Source of the DNA: JANQPD01 sp963715655
Lineage (GTDB): Bacteria; Bacteroidota; Bacteroidia; Flavobacteriales; Schleiferiaceae
Length of the DNA stretch: 64,000 nucleotides
Assembly (NCBI GenBank): GCA_963715655.1
Contig: OY970262.1
Location: 2,728,001 to 2,792,000, forward strand
Direction of reading: 5' to 3'
A program made the position numbers and the translations under genes. Of the stretch, positions 8,389 to 17,639 are shown piece by piece. Positions within the stretch are counted from its first letter, which is position 1; each line of letters begins with the position of its first letter. The notes under the pieces were generated by a model. The model ran no database searches. It saw only the letters and a list, made by a program, of their open reading frames with translations, and was not told the origin of the DNA.

Positions 8389-8868
8389 ATGAAATCATTG
8401 GACACGTGGTTCCGAGAATATGGTGTTTCACATCAAAATAAAACAAATAAGCTGGTGCATTGGATTTGTGTTCCGCTTATCTTTTTCAGCATCATAGGTT
8501 TGTTAGCCTCCATTCCCTTGGGTACTTTATCAAATCAATTTGCACCAGCTATACAGCCCTACGTGCATTTAGGAACACTTTTGGTGATTTTTGGATTACT
8601 ATTCTATGCCCGACTTTCTATACCCATGGCCATTGGAATATTACTTTTTAGTGCAATTTGTTTATTTATTGTAGCTCAACTTATTAAGAGCGATTGGGTG
8701 TTATGGCAAATTTCGCTCATCATTTTTGCTACCGCATGGATTGGGCAATTTATAGGACATAAAATTGAAGGTGCAAAACCATCTTTTTTGGAGGACTTAC
8801 AATTTTTAATGATTGGTCCTGCTTGGTTAATGGGCTTTATTTACAAAAAATTAGGAATAAAATATTAG
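8389..8868 (+). CDS. Mpo1-like (DUF962) membrane protein
   Basis: The 159-residue protein has the DUF962 signature: an N-terminal W-F-x-E-Y-x-x-S-HQNKTNKLVHW segment with conserved histidines, four hydrophobic helices, and WIGQFIGHKIEGAKPS with a further His. The yeast member Mpo1 is an iron-dependent dioxygenase that shortens 2-hydroxy fatty acids from phytosphingosine. Many Bacteroidota make sphingolipids, so a lipid alpha-oxidation role is plausible, but this is inference only. It is followed after 24 bases by the P-loop gene. Confidence 0.85.
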   Translation: MKSLDTWFREYGVSHQNKTNKLVHWICVPLIFFSIIGLLASIPLGTLSNQFAPAIQPYVHLGTLLVIFGLLFYARLSIPMAIGILLFSAICLFIVAQLIKSDWVLWQISLIIFATAWIGQFIGHKIEGAKPSFLEDLQFLMIGPAWLMGFIYKKLGIKY

Positions 8869-8892
8869 CGCTTAAGCGCGATACATAGCACT

Positions 8893-9429
8893 ATGGAAAA
8901 TACCCAACGGGTAATTATTACCGGAGGTCCCGGCACCGGAAAAACAGCATTAATTGAACATTTAAGAGCAGAAGGCTACCCCTGTTTTACAGAAAGAGCG
9001 CGCGCAACTATTAAAGAGCAGCTTGAGCTTGATACTGATTTAGTGCCTTGGAAAAGGTTAGTAGATTTTAGCATTTTAGTACAACAAAGGCAGCAGCACG
9101 ATTATGAAAAGGCACTACCAAAAAGCTTAAACTTTTATGATAGAGGTATGCCCGATGTGCTGGCCTATTTACATAGAGAAAATCATTATGTGAAAACATT
9201 GGAAGATGCTGCAAAAACACATCTATATCATCATCAAGTATTTATAACGCCACCTTGGGAAAAAATTTACGCACAGGATAATGAGCGAAGGGAAGATTTA
9301 AACACCATGATTTCCATTCATTTAGCCATTGTGAATACGTACCAAACATTAGGATACACAGTTATTGAAGTGCCAAAAGTTTCTATTGATGAGCGTATTA
9401 CATTTATAAAAAACCATTTGGCAATTTGA
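8893..9429 (+). CDS. AAA-type P-loop NTPase
   Basis: The 178-residue protein has a Walker A motif near the N-terminus (GGPGTGKT, about residues 11-18) and the AAA_28-type pattern: E-R-A-R after the first strand, then a YDRGMPD motif where a Walker B-like Asp is expected. It resembles small ATPases/kinases of unknown substrate found across Bacteroidota. Its TGA stop overlaps the TTG start of recQ (TTGA), so the two proteins are probably translationally coupled. A nucleotide or repair role is possible because of that coupling, but unproven. Confidence 0.82.
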   Translation: MENTQRVIITGGPGTGKTALIEHLRAEGYPCFTERARATIKEQLELDTDLVPWKRLVDFSILVQQRQQHDYEKALPKSLNFYDRGMPDVLAYLHRENHYVKTLEDAAKTHLYHHQVFITPPWEKIYAQDNERREDLNTMISIHLAIVNTYQTLGYTVIEVPKVSIDERITFIKNHLAI

Positions 9430-11330
9430 ATCAAGATATTCATCAAATACTTAAAAAGTATTGGGGTTTTGATGCGTTTAGGCCGTTGCAGGAAGATATT
9501 ATACAGCAAAGCTTAAATGGAAAAGATACCCTTGCCCTGCTGCCTACCGGTGGTGGAAAATCTATTTGTTTTCAAGTACCCATTTTAGCAAAAACGGGCG
9601 TTGGTATTGTTGTTTCTCCGCTAATTGCCTTAATGGAAGATCAGGTGCAAAACCTTAAAGGCCGTGGTATAAAAGCTATTGCGCTAACCTCCGGCCTTAG
9701 CCATACAGAAATAGATATTGCGCTAGACAATGCGGTGAACGGGTATTATAAATTTATATATATATCTCCCGAAAGGATACAAAACGAGTTGGTGCAAGAA
9801 CGCTTAAAGCGTATGAATATCAACCTAATAGCGGTAGATGAAGCGCATTGCATTAGCCAATGGGGTTATGATTTTAGACCTGCTTACTTACAGATAGCCG
9901 AATTGCGCAAATTACTACCGCAAGTAACCGTATTGGCCCTTACTGCCACTGCCACGCCTAAAGTAGTGCAAGACATTCAGCGTAAGCTAAATTTTAAGCA
10001 GCCCAATGTTTTTCAGAAGAGTTTTTACAGAGAAAATTTGGTGTACAGTGTTTTACATACCGAGCAGAAATGGAGTAAATGCTTAGCTGCCCTGCGCAAA
10101 ACCACCGGAACCGCCATTATATATGCACGCAACCGAAAAGGCACGGCAGAAATTGCAAAATGGTTGCAACAAAACAGTCTTTCGGCAGATTTTTACCATG
10201 CAGGACTCTCAGCAGATGTACGTAGCACTAAATTACAAAAGTGGCTAAACAATGAAACGCGTATAATGGCTTGCACCAATGCGTTTGGAATGGGTATTGA
10301 CAAACCCGATGTACGTTTGGTAATGCATTTGGAACTACCTGATTCTTTGGAAGCCTATTTTCAAGAGGCCGGGCGAGCAGGACGAGACGGCCAAGAAGCA
10401 CACGCCTTAATGCTATTGGCACCCAATGATATAGATAAACTAAAGACCCGTTATTTAGAAACTTTTCCTACTCAGGAAAATGTAAAACACGTGTATCAAT
10501 GTTTGGCCAACCATTTACAATTAGCCGTGGGGGGCAGTGCCGGACGTGAATTTCCATTTAGCACCGCTGAGTTTAGTAAAAAATACACCCTAAATCCTTT
10601 TATGGCTTTGCAAGCTTTAAAGATGTTAGAAAAAGAAGAGTTGATTTCCTTAAGCGAAGCTAGTTATCAAAACAGTAAGGTTTTTTTGAAGGTAGATAGA
10701 ACGCAGTTATATGATTTTCAGCTTCGTAATCCTAAAATAGATGCTTTTATAAAAGTGCTCATGCGCTCTTACGGTGGATTGTCGGTAGAGTTTACACCCA
10801 TAGATGAGGAAGTTTTGGCTATGCGCATGAAATCAGATCCGGCCACGGTGAAAAAAACCTTACTACACCTGCAAAAAATGAATTTAATAAGCTATAAACC
10901 TAAGCAGGATAAAGCCATTATTACCATTTTAAAAGACAGGTTAGAACCGAAAAGCTTACGTATTTCAGACGCATTTTTAAAAGACAGAAAAATAGAATTG
11001 GAGGTGCGTATTAAAGCAGTGGTAAATTATGCGCAACAAAATAATTTTTGCCGAAGCAGTGTATTACTACATTATTTTGGCGAAAAAAATGGCGAAGCTT
11101 GTGGAAGGTGTGATGTATGCCGGGCCAATGAAAAAATAAATTGGTCCGTTACACAAAAAGAAGCTTTAGAAAATCAAATCATCAATATTTGTAAAACTGA
11201 TAGCGGTATTTCCTTACAATATCTTATTTATAAACTTGCACTACCAGAAGCTTTTGTGAATAATATAGTATCCTATCTATTGGAAAAGAATACGATACGG
11301 ATAGAAACCAATAAAATTTATTTAAATTAA
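9426..11330 (+). CDS. recQ: ATP-dependent DNA helicase RecQ
   Basis: The 634-residue protein begins at a TTG that overlaps the previous stop. The helicase core shows the Q motif region (FRPLQEDII), Walker A (TGGGKS, about 41-46), the DEAH box followed by the RecQ-specific aromatic loop (CISQWGYDFRPAY), and motif VI (EAGRAGRDG). A four-cysteine zinc site lies in the RecQ C-terminal part (CRSS ... CGRCDVC). The rest of the C-terminus is short and only weakly HRDC-like. Role: 3'-5' unwinding in recombination and replication-fork repair. Confidence 0.95.
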   Translation: MNQDIHQILKKYWGFDAFRPLQEDIIQQSLNGKDTLALLPTGGGKSICFQVPILAKTGVGIVVSPLIALMEDQVQNLKGRGIKAIALTSGLSHTEIDIALDNAVNGYYKFIYISPERIQNELVQERLKRMNINLIAVDEAHCISQWGYDFRPAYLQIAELRKLLPQVTVLALTATATPKVVQDIQRKLNFKQPNVFQKSFYRENLVYSVLHTEQKWSKCLAALRKTTGTAIIYARNRKGTAEIAKWLQQNSLSADFYHAGLSADVRSTKLQKWLNNETRIMACTNAFGMGIDKPDVRLVMHLELPDSLEAYFQEAGRAGRDGQEAHALMLLAPNDIDKLKTRYLETFPTQENVKHVYQCLANHLQLAVGGSAGREFPFSTAEFSKKYTLNPFMALQALKMLEKEELISLSEASYQNSKVFLKVDRTQLYDFQLRNPKIDAFIKVLMRSYGGLSVEFTPIDEEVLAMRMKSDPATVKKTLLHLQKMNLISYKPKQDKAIITILKDRLEPKSLRISDAFLKDRKIELEVRIKAVVNYAQQNNFCRSSVLLHYFGEKNGEACGRCDVCRANEKINWSVTQKEALENQIINICKTDSGISLQYLIYKLALPEAFVNNIVSYLLEKNTIRIETNKIYLN

Positions 11331-11377
11331 CGGTTAAGGAAGTAGATTATTTAAATTTAGCCCAAACAAAATTTACT

Positions 11378-12382
11378 ATGAAAAAAGTATTACTACTCCA
11401 CTGCCTTTTAATATCCTGCTTTGCTTTTGGCCAAGTTTTTAATCCCGGACCTTTTGTAGCGGGAGCCAAAGAAGATGCAAATTATTTGGGTGGTGAATAC
11501 CTAAGACCAATGGGAAAAGCTTTGGCTACGGGTTTAAATAATGGTTGGTACACCACCGCCAAAACGCATGGCTCGGGTAGGTTTGATCTTATGCTGCATC
11601 CTACGTTGGTATTTATTCCTAAGGTAGATAGAACGTTTCAAATTGACCCGGCCAGATTAACAGAATTAGAATTAGTGAACCCTAGTGAGGCCACTGCAAA
11701 TACAGCAGCAGGAGCCAGAACTTCTGGCCCCGCGCGCTTAAGATATGAGCAACTTATTGGCTCAGCAGAATTTGATGCACCCGCAGGCACCGGCCTTAGT
11801 GTATTGCCTTTTATTACCGCACAGTTAAACGTAGGTTTGGTGTTTGACACAGACCTTTCTTTACGCTACATACCAAGTGTGGGCGTGCCAGGCTTTGATG
11901 GTGCTAAAGTAGATATGTTTGGCTTTGGCGTAAAACACAATCCGCTGCAATGGTTGCCCGGAGATAAATTATTACCTTTTGATGTAGCCGTAATGTTTAA
12001 TTACAGTCAGTTAAATTTTAGTGCGCCTATACAGGGTGGCGATAATAATAAGGAAATTGTAATGAAAGCATCCGGCTATTCTGCCCGAGCATTACTATCT
12101 AAAAAATTACTTTTTGTAACATTTTATGGAGGTGTTGGTTACAATAGCGGAACCACGGATATTAATCTTAATGGTACTTATACTTTTGATAATCCAGATC
12201 CTACCAACCCTAATGATATAACTGTTACCGACCCTGTTGCTACTACTGCCACTAATAATGGCATGATTGGCCAAGTGGGTGTGCGCTTAAAATTTTTATT
12301 TATTATGTGCTTTTCAGCAGATTACACTTTTGGAGCTTATGATGCTGTTACTGCGGGTTTAGGATTTAGTGTAGATTTTTAA
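11378..12382 (+). CDS. DUF6588-like secreted or outer-membrane protein
   Basis: The 334-residue protein has a Sec signal peptide (about 1-18, ending FAFGQ). The mature part alternates aromatic and polar residues in strands and ends in an aromatic residue (FSVDF), as expected for a beta-barrel-like outer-membrane protein. The N-terminal pattern (FVAGAKEDANYLGGEYLRP, then a GLNNGWYTTAKTH segment) matches the Bacteroidota family I know as DUF6588. No function is known. It stands alone between recQ and fmt. Confidence 0.7.
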   Translation: MKKVLLLHCLLISCFAFGQVFNPGPFVAGAKEDANYLGGEYLRPMGKALATGLNNGWYTTAKTHGSGRFDLMLHPTLVFIPKVDRTFQIDPARLTELELVNPSEATANTAAGARTSGPARLRYEQLIGSAEFDAPAGTGLSVLPFITAQLNVGLVFDTDLSLRYIPSVGVPGFDGAKVDMFGFGVKHNPLQWLPGDKLLPFDVAVMFNYSQLNFSAPIQGGDNNKEIVMKASGYSARALLSKKLLFVTFYGGVGYNSGTTDINLNGTYTFDNPDPTNPNDITVTDPVATTATNNGMIGQVGVRLKFLFIMCFSADYTFGAYDAVTAGLGFSVDF

Positions 12383-12469
12383 ATTCCATGCAGCTTTTAA
12401 TAAGCTAGTCATTCCTTACTATCCATTGCGTTTGCCGCTTTGTACTTTTACAAAAAATTAGCAAACACA

Positions 12470-13411
12470 ATGGATATTGTTTTTATGGGTACCCCAGAAT
12501 TTGCGGTGGCCAGCTTAAAAGCGCTACACACAAGTACACATACCATAAAAGGTGTGGTTACCATGCCCGATAAACCTGCCGGTAGAGGAAGAAAATTACA
12601 GCAAAGTGCGGTTAAAGATTTTGCTATTGCCCACCAACTACCTGTTTTACAACCCACTAATCTTAAAGACGAAGGATTTTTAAAGCAATTGGAAGATTTG
12701 AAACCACAACTTATAGTAGTTGTAGCGTTTAGAATGCTTCCAAAAGTGGTTTGGAGTATGCCCCCCTTTGGCACTATAAATTTACACGGCTCTTTACTGC
12801 CCAATTACCGAGGCGCAGCACCTATTAATTGGGCGGTAATAAATGGCGAAACAAAAACGGGCGCCACCACTTTTTTTATAAACGAGGATATTGATACAGG
12901 TGCGATGCTACAACAAACGGAAATTGACATTTTAGAAAAGGATACAGCCGGTGATGTGCACGACCGATTAATGGAGGCCGGAGCGCATTTACTGGTAGAA
13001 ACAGTAACATTAGTGGAGGCCAAAAAACTTACCCCGAAGCCGCAACAGCTAAACGGAACAGAAAGAGCTGCACCCAAAATTTTTAAGGAAGATTTACATA
13101 TTGATGTGCAACAATCTATGCACCATATTTATAACAAAATTAGAGGGCTATCCCCTTTTCCTACCGCGCAGGCCACATTTATAAATGGAGAAACAGAGCA
13201 AAATATAAAGCTAATTTTAGCAACAAAAACAGATGAAACGCCAACCATGCCCGCTGGCAGCTTGCAACAAGAAGGAAAAAAAACCTTGTGGTTACATACA
13301 AAAAATGGCGTTTTATCCCTTACAGAGGTTCAGCTGCAAGGAAAAAAAAGAATGCAAATAGCTGATTTTCTAAACGGGATTAAAATAGAAAGCAACGCTA
13401 GATTAATTTAA
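12470..13411 (+). CDS. fmt: Methionyl-tRNA formyltransferase
   Basis: The enzyme formylates initiator Met-tRNA with 10-formyl-tetrahydrofolate. The ATG at 12470 gives 313 residues and the family N-terminus (MDIVFMGTPEFA); an upstream in-frame start at 12440 would add ten unrelated residues. The catalytic signature HGSLLPNYRGAAPINWA is complete, followed by the DIDTGAM motif. The C-terminal tRNA-binding domain follows from about residue 205. It is a single gene between the DUF6588-like gene and HU. Confidence 0.95.
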   Translation: MDIVFMGTPEFAVASLKALHTSTHTIKGVVTMPDKPAGRGRKLQQSAVKDFAIAHQLPVLQPTNLKDEGFLKQLEDLKPQLIVVVAFRMLPKVVWSMPPFGTINLHGSLLPNYRGAAPINWAVINGETKTGATTFFINEDIDTGAMLQQTEIDILEKDTAGDVHDRLMEAGAHLLVETVTLVEAKKLTPKPQQLNGTERAAPKIFKEDLHIDVQQSMHHIYNKIRGLSPFPTAQATFINGETEQNIKLILATKTDETPTMPAGSLQQEGKKTLWLHTKNGVLSLTEVQLQGKKRMQIADFLNGIKIESNARLI

Positions 13412-13496
13412 GTTGCTATAAAACAACATCTTACAATCAAATCACACGTTAATTTGATTTTTTTTTTATAAAAACACGCTTTTTACCGCTTCAAAG

Positions 13497-13526
13497 TTGG
13501 TCAATTCCCCTATTCGTCTAACTTTG
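13497..13526 (+). promoter_or_regulatory. Bacteroidota-type promoter of the HU gene
   Basis: TTG at 13497-13499 is separated by exactly 19 bases from TAACTTTG at 13519-13526, which matches the consensus TTG/N19/TAnnTTTG. The ATG of HU is 35 bases downstream of the -7 box. Confidence 0.85.
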
Positions 13527-13561
13527 TGAACCATTGTTTAACTATTTAAAATCAATTTACT

Positions 13562-13831
13562 ATGAACAAAGCTGAATTAATTGATGCTATGGCAGAAGAC
13601 GCTGGCATCTCAAAAGCCGCTGCCAAAAAAGCATTAGATTCTTTCACTGACCATGTGTCTGACACATTAGGAAAAGGTGGACGCGTTTCTCTTGTAGGAT
13701 TTGGTTCTTTCTCTACATCTGAGCGCAGTGCACGTGAAGGTAGAAACCCACAAACCGGCAAAAAAATTCAAATACCAGCAAAAACTGTTGCTAAGTTTAA
13801 AGCTGGTGCAGAATTAACTGCTAAGTTATAA
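13562..13831 (+). CDS. HU-type histone-like DNA-binding protein
   Basis: The 89-residue protein is a canonical HU: N-terminal dimerisation helices (MNKAELIDAMAEDAGISK), the central VGFGSF segment and the DNA-binding arm with GRNPQTGKKIQIPA. It bends and compacts DNA as a homodimer. It is a monocistronic gene with an excellent promoter and a GGCTCC/GGAGCC terminator, which suggests high expression. Confidence 0.96.
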   Translation: MNKAELIDAMAEDAGISKAAAKKALDSFTDHVSDTLGKGGRVSLVGFGSFSTSERSAREGRNPQTGKKIQIPAKTVAKFKAGAELTAKL

Positions 13832-13857
13832 TAACTTAAACGTTAGTTTGATTTATT

Positions 13858-13879
13858 AAAGGCTCCTTCGGGAGCCTTT
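13858..13879. terminator. Bidirectional intrinsic terminator between HU and prmC
   Basis: A perfect 9-bp stem, AAAGGCTCC (13858-13866) with GGAGCCTTT (13871-13879), closes a stable TTCG tetraloop. It follows the HU gene and shares its last two bases with the TAA stop codon of the convergent prmC gene. Confidence 0.9.
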
Positions 13880-14711
13880 ACTCTTTTATAGCCTTCACAA
13901 AACGTTGCTTTCCTTGCATATCTTTTATTAAAATAGCTGTGTATTCTTTAAAAAATAAAGCTAACGTGTCTTCTGCGTAAAGCGGGTTAATTTCCAAGAG
14001 TACACATCCCTTCTCCTTCAGCTGTGCATCGGCAATAGCCTTTAATCGTTTGTAAAAAAGTAAAGGATTTTCTTCAGGAACAAACAGTGCCAACTCCGGC
14101 TCAAAGTTTAGTACATTTTTATGCATCATGGCTTTTTCGCTTGGTGCGATGTAGGGAGGATTGCTAATTAGTAAATCCATTTTAAATGTAGGCATTTCTA
14201 CAAGCGCATCCATATTAGTAAATAGCACGTTAGCCATATACTTTTTAGCATTGCGCTGCGCCACTTGCAAAGCCTGTTTACTAATATCAATGGCCTGTAC
14301 CGTGGCATTATTAAAATATTGAGCCAAAGCTATAGGAATGCAGCCGGAGCCGGTACCCACGTCTAAAATAGAAATAACAGCATCTTTAGGGAATAACATT
14401 CTAGCGTAATCCACTAACTCCTCTGTTTCAGGGCGTGGAATTAAAGTATGTTCATTCACTTCTACTTCCAAATCAAGAAAATAAGCTTTACCTAAAATAT
14501 GTTGCATCGGTTTTCCGCTTTGCAAAGCATCCACATCATTCCACAAGGGATGTTGCGTTGGTAGGTGGTGGAAAACTTCTTTCACCTCTGAGAGTGTTCT
14601 TACTTTTTTATTCAAACGCTCTTCCAGTAACCACTGTATTGAAGAAAAGGCTTCATCATCTCCGTAAAGGGAAATCAAATTTTTTAACGACTGCGTGATG
14701 TTTTGAACCAT
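13878..14711 (-). CDS. prmC: Peptide chain release factor N5-glutamine methyltransferase
   Basis: The 277-residue protein has the PrmC/HemK architecture: an N-terminal helical domain (about 1-85) and a SAM-dependent methyltransferase domain. It includes the IPRPETEEL segment, the SAM-binding DVGTGSGCIPIA and the catalytic NPPY motif (LLISNPPYI). It methylates the glutamine of the GGQ motif in release factors. It directly follows the CIA30 gene, whose stop abuts its start, so the two form a transcription unit. Its stop codon lies in the shared terminator with HU. Confidence 0.94.
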   Translation of the reverse strand: MVQNITQSLKNLISLYGDDEAFSSIQWLLEERLNKKVRTLSEVKEVFHHLPTQHPLWNDVDALQSGKPMQHILGKAYFLDLEVEVNEHTLIPRPETEELVDYARMLFPKDAVISILDVGTGSGCIPIALAQYFNNATVQAIDISKQALQVAQRNAKKYMANVLFTNMDALVEMPTFKMDLLISNPPYIAPSEKAMMHKNVLNFEPELALFVPEENPLLFYKRLKAIADAQLKEKGCVLLEINPLYAEDTLALFFKEYTAILIKDMQGKQRFVKAIKE

Positions 14712-15224
14712 TTAATGCAGTTCAATTTTATCTATTTCTAAAGAAAAGTTCTCCTCTTTACCATTGCCAATCAAAAAGGCTAATTCGTCTAATTGAGCAC
14801 CTGGAAAGTTTGGTTTATCCAACTTTCGTCCTCTATAAAAGGCTTCCATTCCATTAAAAGGAACAATTACGGTTTGCCAATCTCCAGAGGTTTGAAAATA
14901 ATAGATATAGGAGAATTGCTCGGAGTCTTTTGCTTTAACCCGCACTTGATAACGCTTACCATCGCCTTTAAGGCGGATGTGCACTTCAGCGTAATTGGTT
15001 ACAGAAGTAGTAGGTGCATTGTACTGCACCATAGAAAAACCACCATTATTTTCTAACGATACTTTTCCGTAAAAATGACCATACCCTTCTTTAGTAAGTT
15101 CAAATTTTCCATTAGACTCCCCTCCCATTACTACATCATCTACAATTTTCCATTGAGAAATATCTGCTTTTGGTGAAAATGTAAAGAGGGTGAGCATGGT
15201 GATAAATAATGAAATGTAAAACAT
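14712..15224 (-). CDS. CIA30 family secreted protein
   Basis: The 170-residue protein has a short hydrophobic N-terminus (a probable signal peptide, about 1-17) followed by a CIA30-type beta-sandwich: DDVVMGGESNGKFEL, then GGFSMVQY, and the C-terminal LDELAFLIGNGKEENFSLEI. CIA30 homologues in mitochondria assist complex I assembly; the bacterial secreted versions are uncharacterised and resemble carbohydrate-binding jelly rolls. Its stop abuts the prmC start. The 163 bases upstream to the patatin gene contain no gene I can see. Confidence 0.82.
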   Translation of the reverse strand: MFYISLFITMLTLFTFSPKADISQWKIVDDVVMGGESNGKFELTKEGYGHFYGKVSLENNGGFSMVQYNAPTTSVTNYAEVHIRLKGDGKRYQVRVKAKDSEQFSYIYYFQTSGDWQTVIVPFNGMEAFYRGRKLDKPNFPGAQLDELAFLIGNGKEENFSLEIDKIELH

Positions 15225-15387
15225 AAGGAAATCAATAAAAATTGCAATGAAATGTTCGAGATATTAAATGTAGGAAACGGAAAAGCTATCCTCTTGTTGA
15301 TGATTGCTTACATAAAATATGAATATGATCCGTACAACCCTTACTATTAAAACAGAGCGTTTTTGGCGAACTAAGGCATGTAAGTTT

Positions 15388-16413
15388 CTACTGCTCAAAA
15401 CGAATCAACTTCTCCACAATTTCATCCAACCGATTATTCACCGCTTTATCCGAGATATAAGTATCTCCATCCGTCTTTAAACGCATTAAATTATCTACCG
15501 AACCATTGTCCATTTCATTATCTGCGGTAAGCACTTTAGGTTCTAAGCGGTAATAATTGGTTTTGTCTTTTGCGCTAAGTGTATCATAAATTTGTTTTAA
15601 ATGATAGTGCACGGTTTGAGAATTTCCGGACATCATAATTTCTATAACAGGCTTTATCCAGCCCACAGCTCCCCAATCTTTCACTTTGCTATATTCATAT
15701 TTTTGGCTTACGCCACCTGTGCCAATGGATACTAACATCATGTCTTTTGCAGTTGGATATTTTAACCCCTCAAATTCCATTGTGCGCACCTCTGAATAAG
15801 CTACCAAAGCAGGATTATTAACAAAAACACCTCCATCAATTAAAGGAAAAGGTGTGCCCAACTCATTTTTAATTCTAGCCGCTTCAAAATAGGTAGGTGC
15901 CGCTGAAGTAGCGCGTGCAACATCTTTTACTTTAAAGTTATAATTGGCTTGATGCGCCTTATGCGCTTTAAAAAAGTGTGGTTTTCCATTTCTAACATCG
16001 TAGGAGCTTACAATGCAAGGTTTCAGTAAATCAGACAACATTGCTTCTCCAAAGTTGTCATCCAAAGCTTCTTCTAATTCCTTGGCGTTGTATTTTTCAT
16101 CGGTAATACCCTTTCCACTCTTTACCTTTTGCCAAAAGTTAACGTCAAATATTTCATCGCCTCTATCTAAATATAGGTTTACGGCTTCTTGAGCAGTTAA
16201 TTTTGGGCGGTTTTTTTTATTGGGTGTTAAGTAGGCTAAGGATAAAATACCACCTGTGCTGGTGCCGGCCATAAAATCAAACATATCAGCTATTCTAAGC
16301 TCCGGATTTTTGAGTTTTTCTTGCAGTTTTTCTTCAATACGGGTTAGTACAATTCCGGGTAGTATGCCGCGTATGCCGCCTCCGTCTATAGATAGTATTC
16401 TAACTTTTTTCAT
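15388..16413 (-). CDS. Patatin-like phospholipase
   Basis: The 341-residue protein has the patatin catalytic elements: oxyanion hole DGGGIRG near residue 10, nucleophile elbow GTSTGG (near 50) and the dyad aspartate in LIDGGVFVNNP (near 195). It should hydrolyse acyl esters of membrane lipids. No signal peptide is visible, so it is probably cytoplasmic, like CapV-type or plant patatin-type enzymes. No cyclic-nucleotide synthase lies nearby, so there is no CBASS-type context. It is a single gene bounded by non-coding DNA and a terminator upstream. Confidence 0.92.
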   Translation of the reverse strand: MKKVRILSIDGGGIRGILPGIVLTRIEEKLQEKLKNPELRIADMFDFMAGTSTGGILSLAYLTPNKKNRPKLTAQEAVNLYLDRGDEIFDVNFWQKVKSGKGITDEKYNAKELEEALDDNFGEAMLSDLLKPCIVSSYDVRNGKPHFFKAHKAHQANYNFKVKDVARATSAAPTYFEAARIKNELGTPFPLIDGGVFVNNPALVAYSEVRTMEFEGLKYPTAKDMMLVSIGTGGVSQKYEYSKVKDWGAVGWIKPVIEIMMSGNSQTVHYHLKQIYDTLSAKDKTNYYRLEPKVLTADNEMDNGSVDNLMRLKTDGDTYISDKAVNNRLDEIVEKLIRFEQ

Positions 16414-16501
16414 GTTTGAAAGATTTGGATGAAATTTCAGACAATGTAATGAATATTAGAATCTTACAAAAATAAGTGAACAATAAAGCACGTTAATTAA
16501 A

Positions 16502-16528
16502 AAAGCGTGGAACGGAATTCCACGCTTT
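16502..16528 (-). terminator. Intrinsic terminator after the SPFH lipoprotein gene
   Basis: An 11-bp perfect stem (16502-16512 with 16518-16528, AAAGCGTGGAA and TTCCACGCTTT) with a five-base loop runs into a T-rich tract on the reverse strand. It lies 69 bases after the SPFH gene stop. Confidence 0.85.
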
Positions 16529-16596
16529 GCTTTCACTTATTATCTACACTTTTTTATCCAAGAAATACGGCAAATCAATAATCTAAATTCTAAGAA

Positions 16597-17376
16597 TTAA
16601 GGTTGTAATAAAAGTGGCTGATTTCCACCACCAATAATTACTTTGGCGTTGGGCGATTTTGCTAAATCTTGATACACTTCAAGGCTTTTGTATTGAATAA
16701 TAGCGGGCGTTAATCCTTCGGAAATAATTTTGTTTGCATCACGTACACCAGCGGCTTCAATTGTTTTACGTTCTGCTTCTTGCTTTTCTTTTTGTAATAC
16801 AAATTCCATGCGCTGCGCTTCTTGCTCTGCCTGTAATTTTTCTTCAATAGCTTTGTACAAACCAGGGGGCAACGTTACACTCTTCAATAAAACTGCTTCA
16901 ATAACAAACCCTCGGTCTCCAATGAGTTCCATCATTTTGACGCGAATGGCACTTTCTATATCCAATCGATTACCCGTGTGCATATCTTTAGCCATAAACT
17001 TAGCTGTAACATCAGCCGCAGCTGCTCTAAAAACAGGCATCACAATGGTTCCTAAGTAATCTTCACCTATAGTTCCAATAATGTCTGTGGCTTTGGCCTC
17101 ATCCACATGGTACAAAATAGATATTTGAGTTTCTACATTCAAACCTTCTTTGGAAGGTAACGGCAGACTCACCTCTAAATTTTGTGTGTTTACCGGCACA
17201 ATTATTACCCTTGATAAAAAGGGATTAAACCATCTTGCACCTGCTGGTAACCTAGGCTCTTGTATTTTACCTATGGTTCGCTTTACCCCTACGTTGCCCT
17301 GCCGAACGGTAACACAACTGCTTAATGTGAATGTTACAATCGTACTAAGGGCAAGTAATCTTAATGTATTTTTCAT
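16597..17376 (-). CDS. Prohibitin-like SPFH domain lipoprotein
   Basis: With the ATG at 17376 (MKNTLRLLALST) the protein has 259 residues; a start seven codons upstream is possible but adds a polar leader. The N-terminus ends in a lipobox (LSSC), so it is probably lipid-anchored. The SPFH/band-7 domain covers about residues 25-205 (VGVKRTIGKI ... ARWFNPF), followed by a charged coiled coil (EKLQAEQEAQRMEFVLQKE-like). Prohibitin-type proteins form large membrane rings that organise proteases or lipids. It is a single gene with its own terminator; the 240 bases upstream carry another terminator and no gene. Confidence 0.87.
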   Translation of the reverse strand: MKNTLRLLALSTIVTFTLSSCVTVRQGNVGVKRTIGKIQEPRLPAGARWFNPFLSRVIIVPVNTQNLEVSLPLPSKEGLNVETQISILYHVDEAKATDIIGTIGEDYLGTIVMPVFRAAAADVTAKFMAKDMHTGNRLDIESAIRVKMMELIGDRGFVIEAVLLKSVTLPPGLYKAIEEKLQAEQEAQRMEFVLQKEKQEAERKTIEAAGVRDANKIISEGLTPAIIQYKSLEVYQDLAKSPNAKVIIGGGNQPLLLQP

Positions 17377-17582
17377 GGTTGTTGATTTTCCATACACCTA
17401 TCAAACTTATTGCCAAATCTTATGTCAATTAAATCTTAATAAGAATGACTAATGCGAAGTACTTTATATGAATACATTACAGACAAATCATTTATAGAAA
17501 ATTTAGTGCTTTATTTACTCTATTGGCTAAAAGCTGGCTATTGATAGGCAGAATTTTTTTTCAAAACTGTTACTTTAAAAAC

Positions 17583-17614
17583 TAAAAAAGCCGTTCTGCT
17601 TTTGCAGAACGGCT
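17583..17614 (-). terminator. Intrinsic terminator of the PPIase operon
   Basis: An 11-bp perfect stem (17589-17599 with 17604-17614, AGCCGTTCTGC and GCAGAACGGCT) closes a TTTT loop and is followed on the reverse strand by a T tract (17589-17584). It lies 25 bases after the last PPIase gene. Confidence 0.9.
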
Positions 17615-17639
17615 CTATAAAAACTATCTTATAAACTAC

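Noticed and set aside
15388..16413. Patatin as a CBASS defence effector
   Set aside because: There is no cyclase, Cap2/Cap3 or other defence gene next to it; its neighbours are housekeeping genes.
16730..17059. A 109-codon open frame antisense to the SPFH gene
   Set aside because: It overlaps a clear SPFH lipoprotein and has shadow-like Ser/Cys/Ala composition with no motif.
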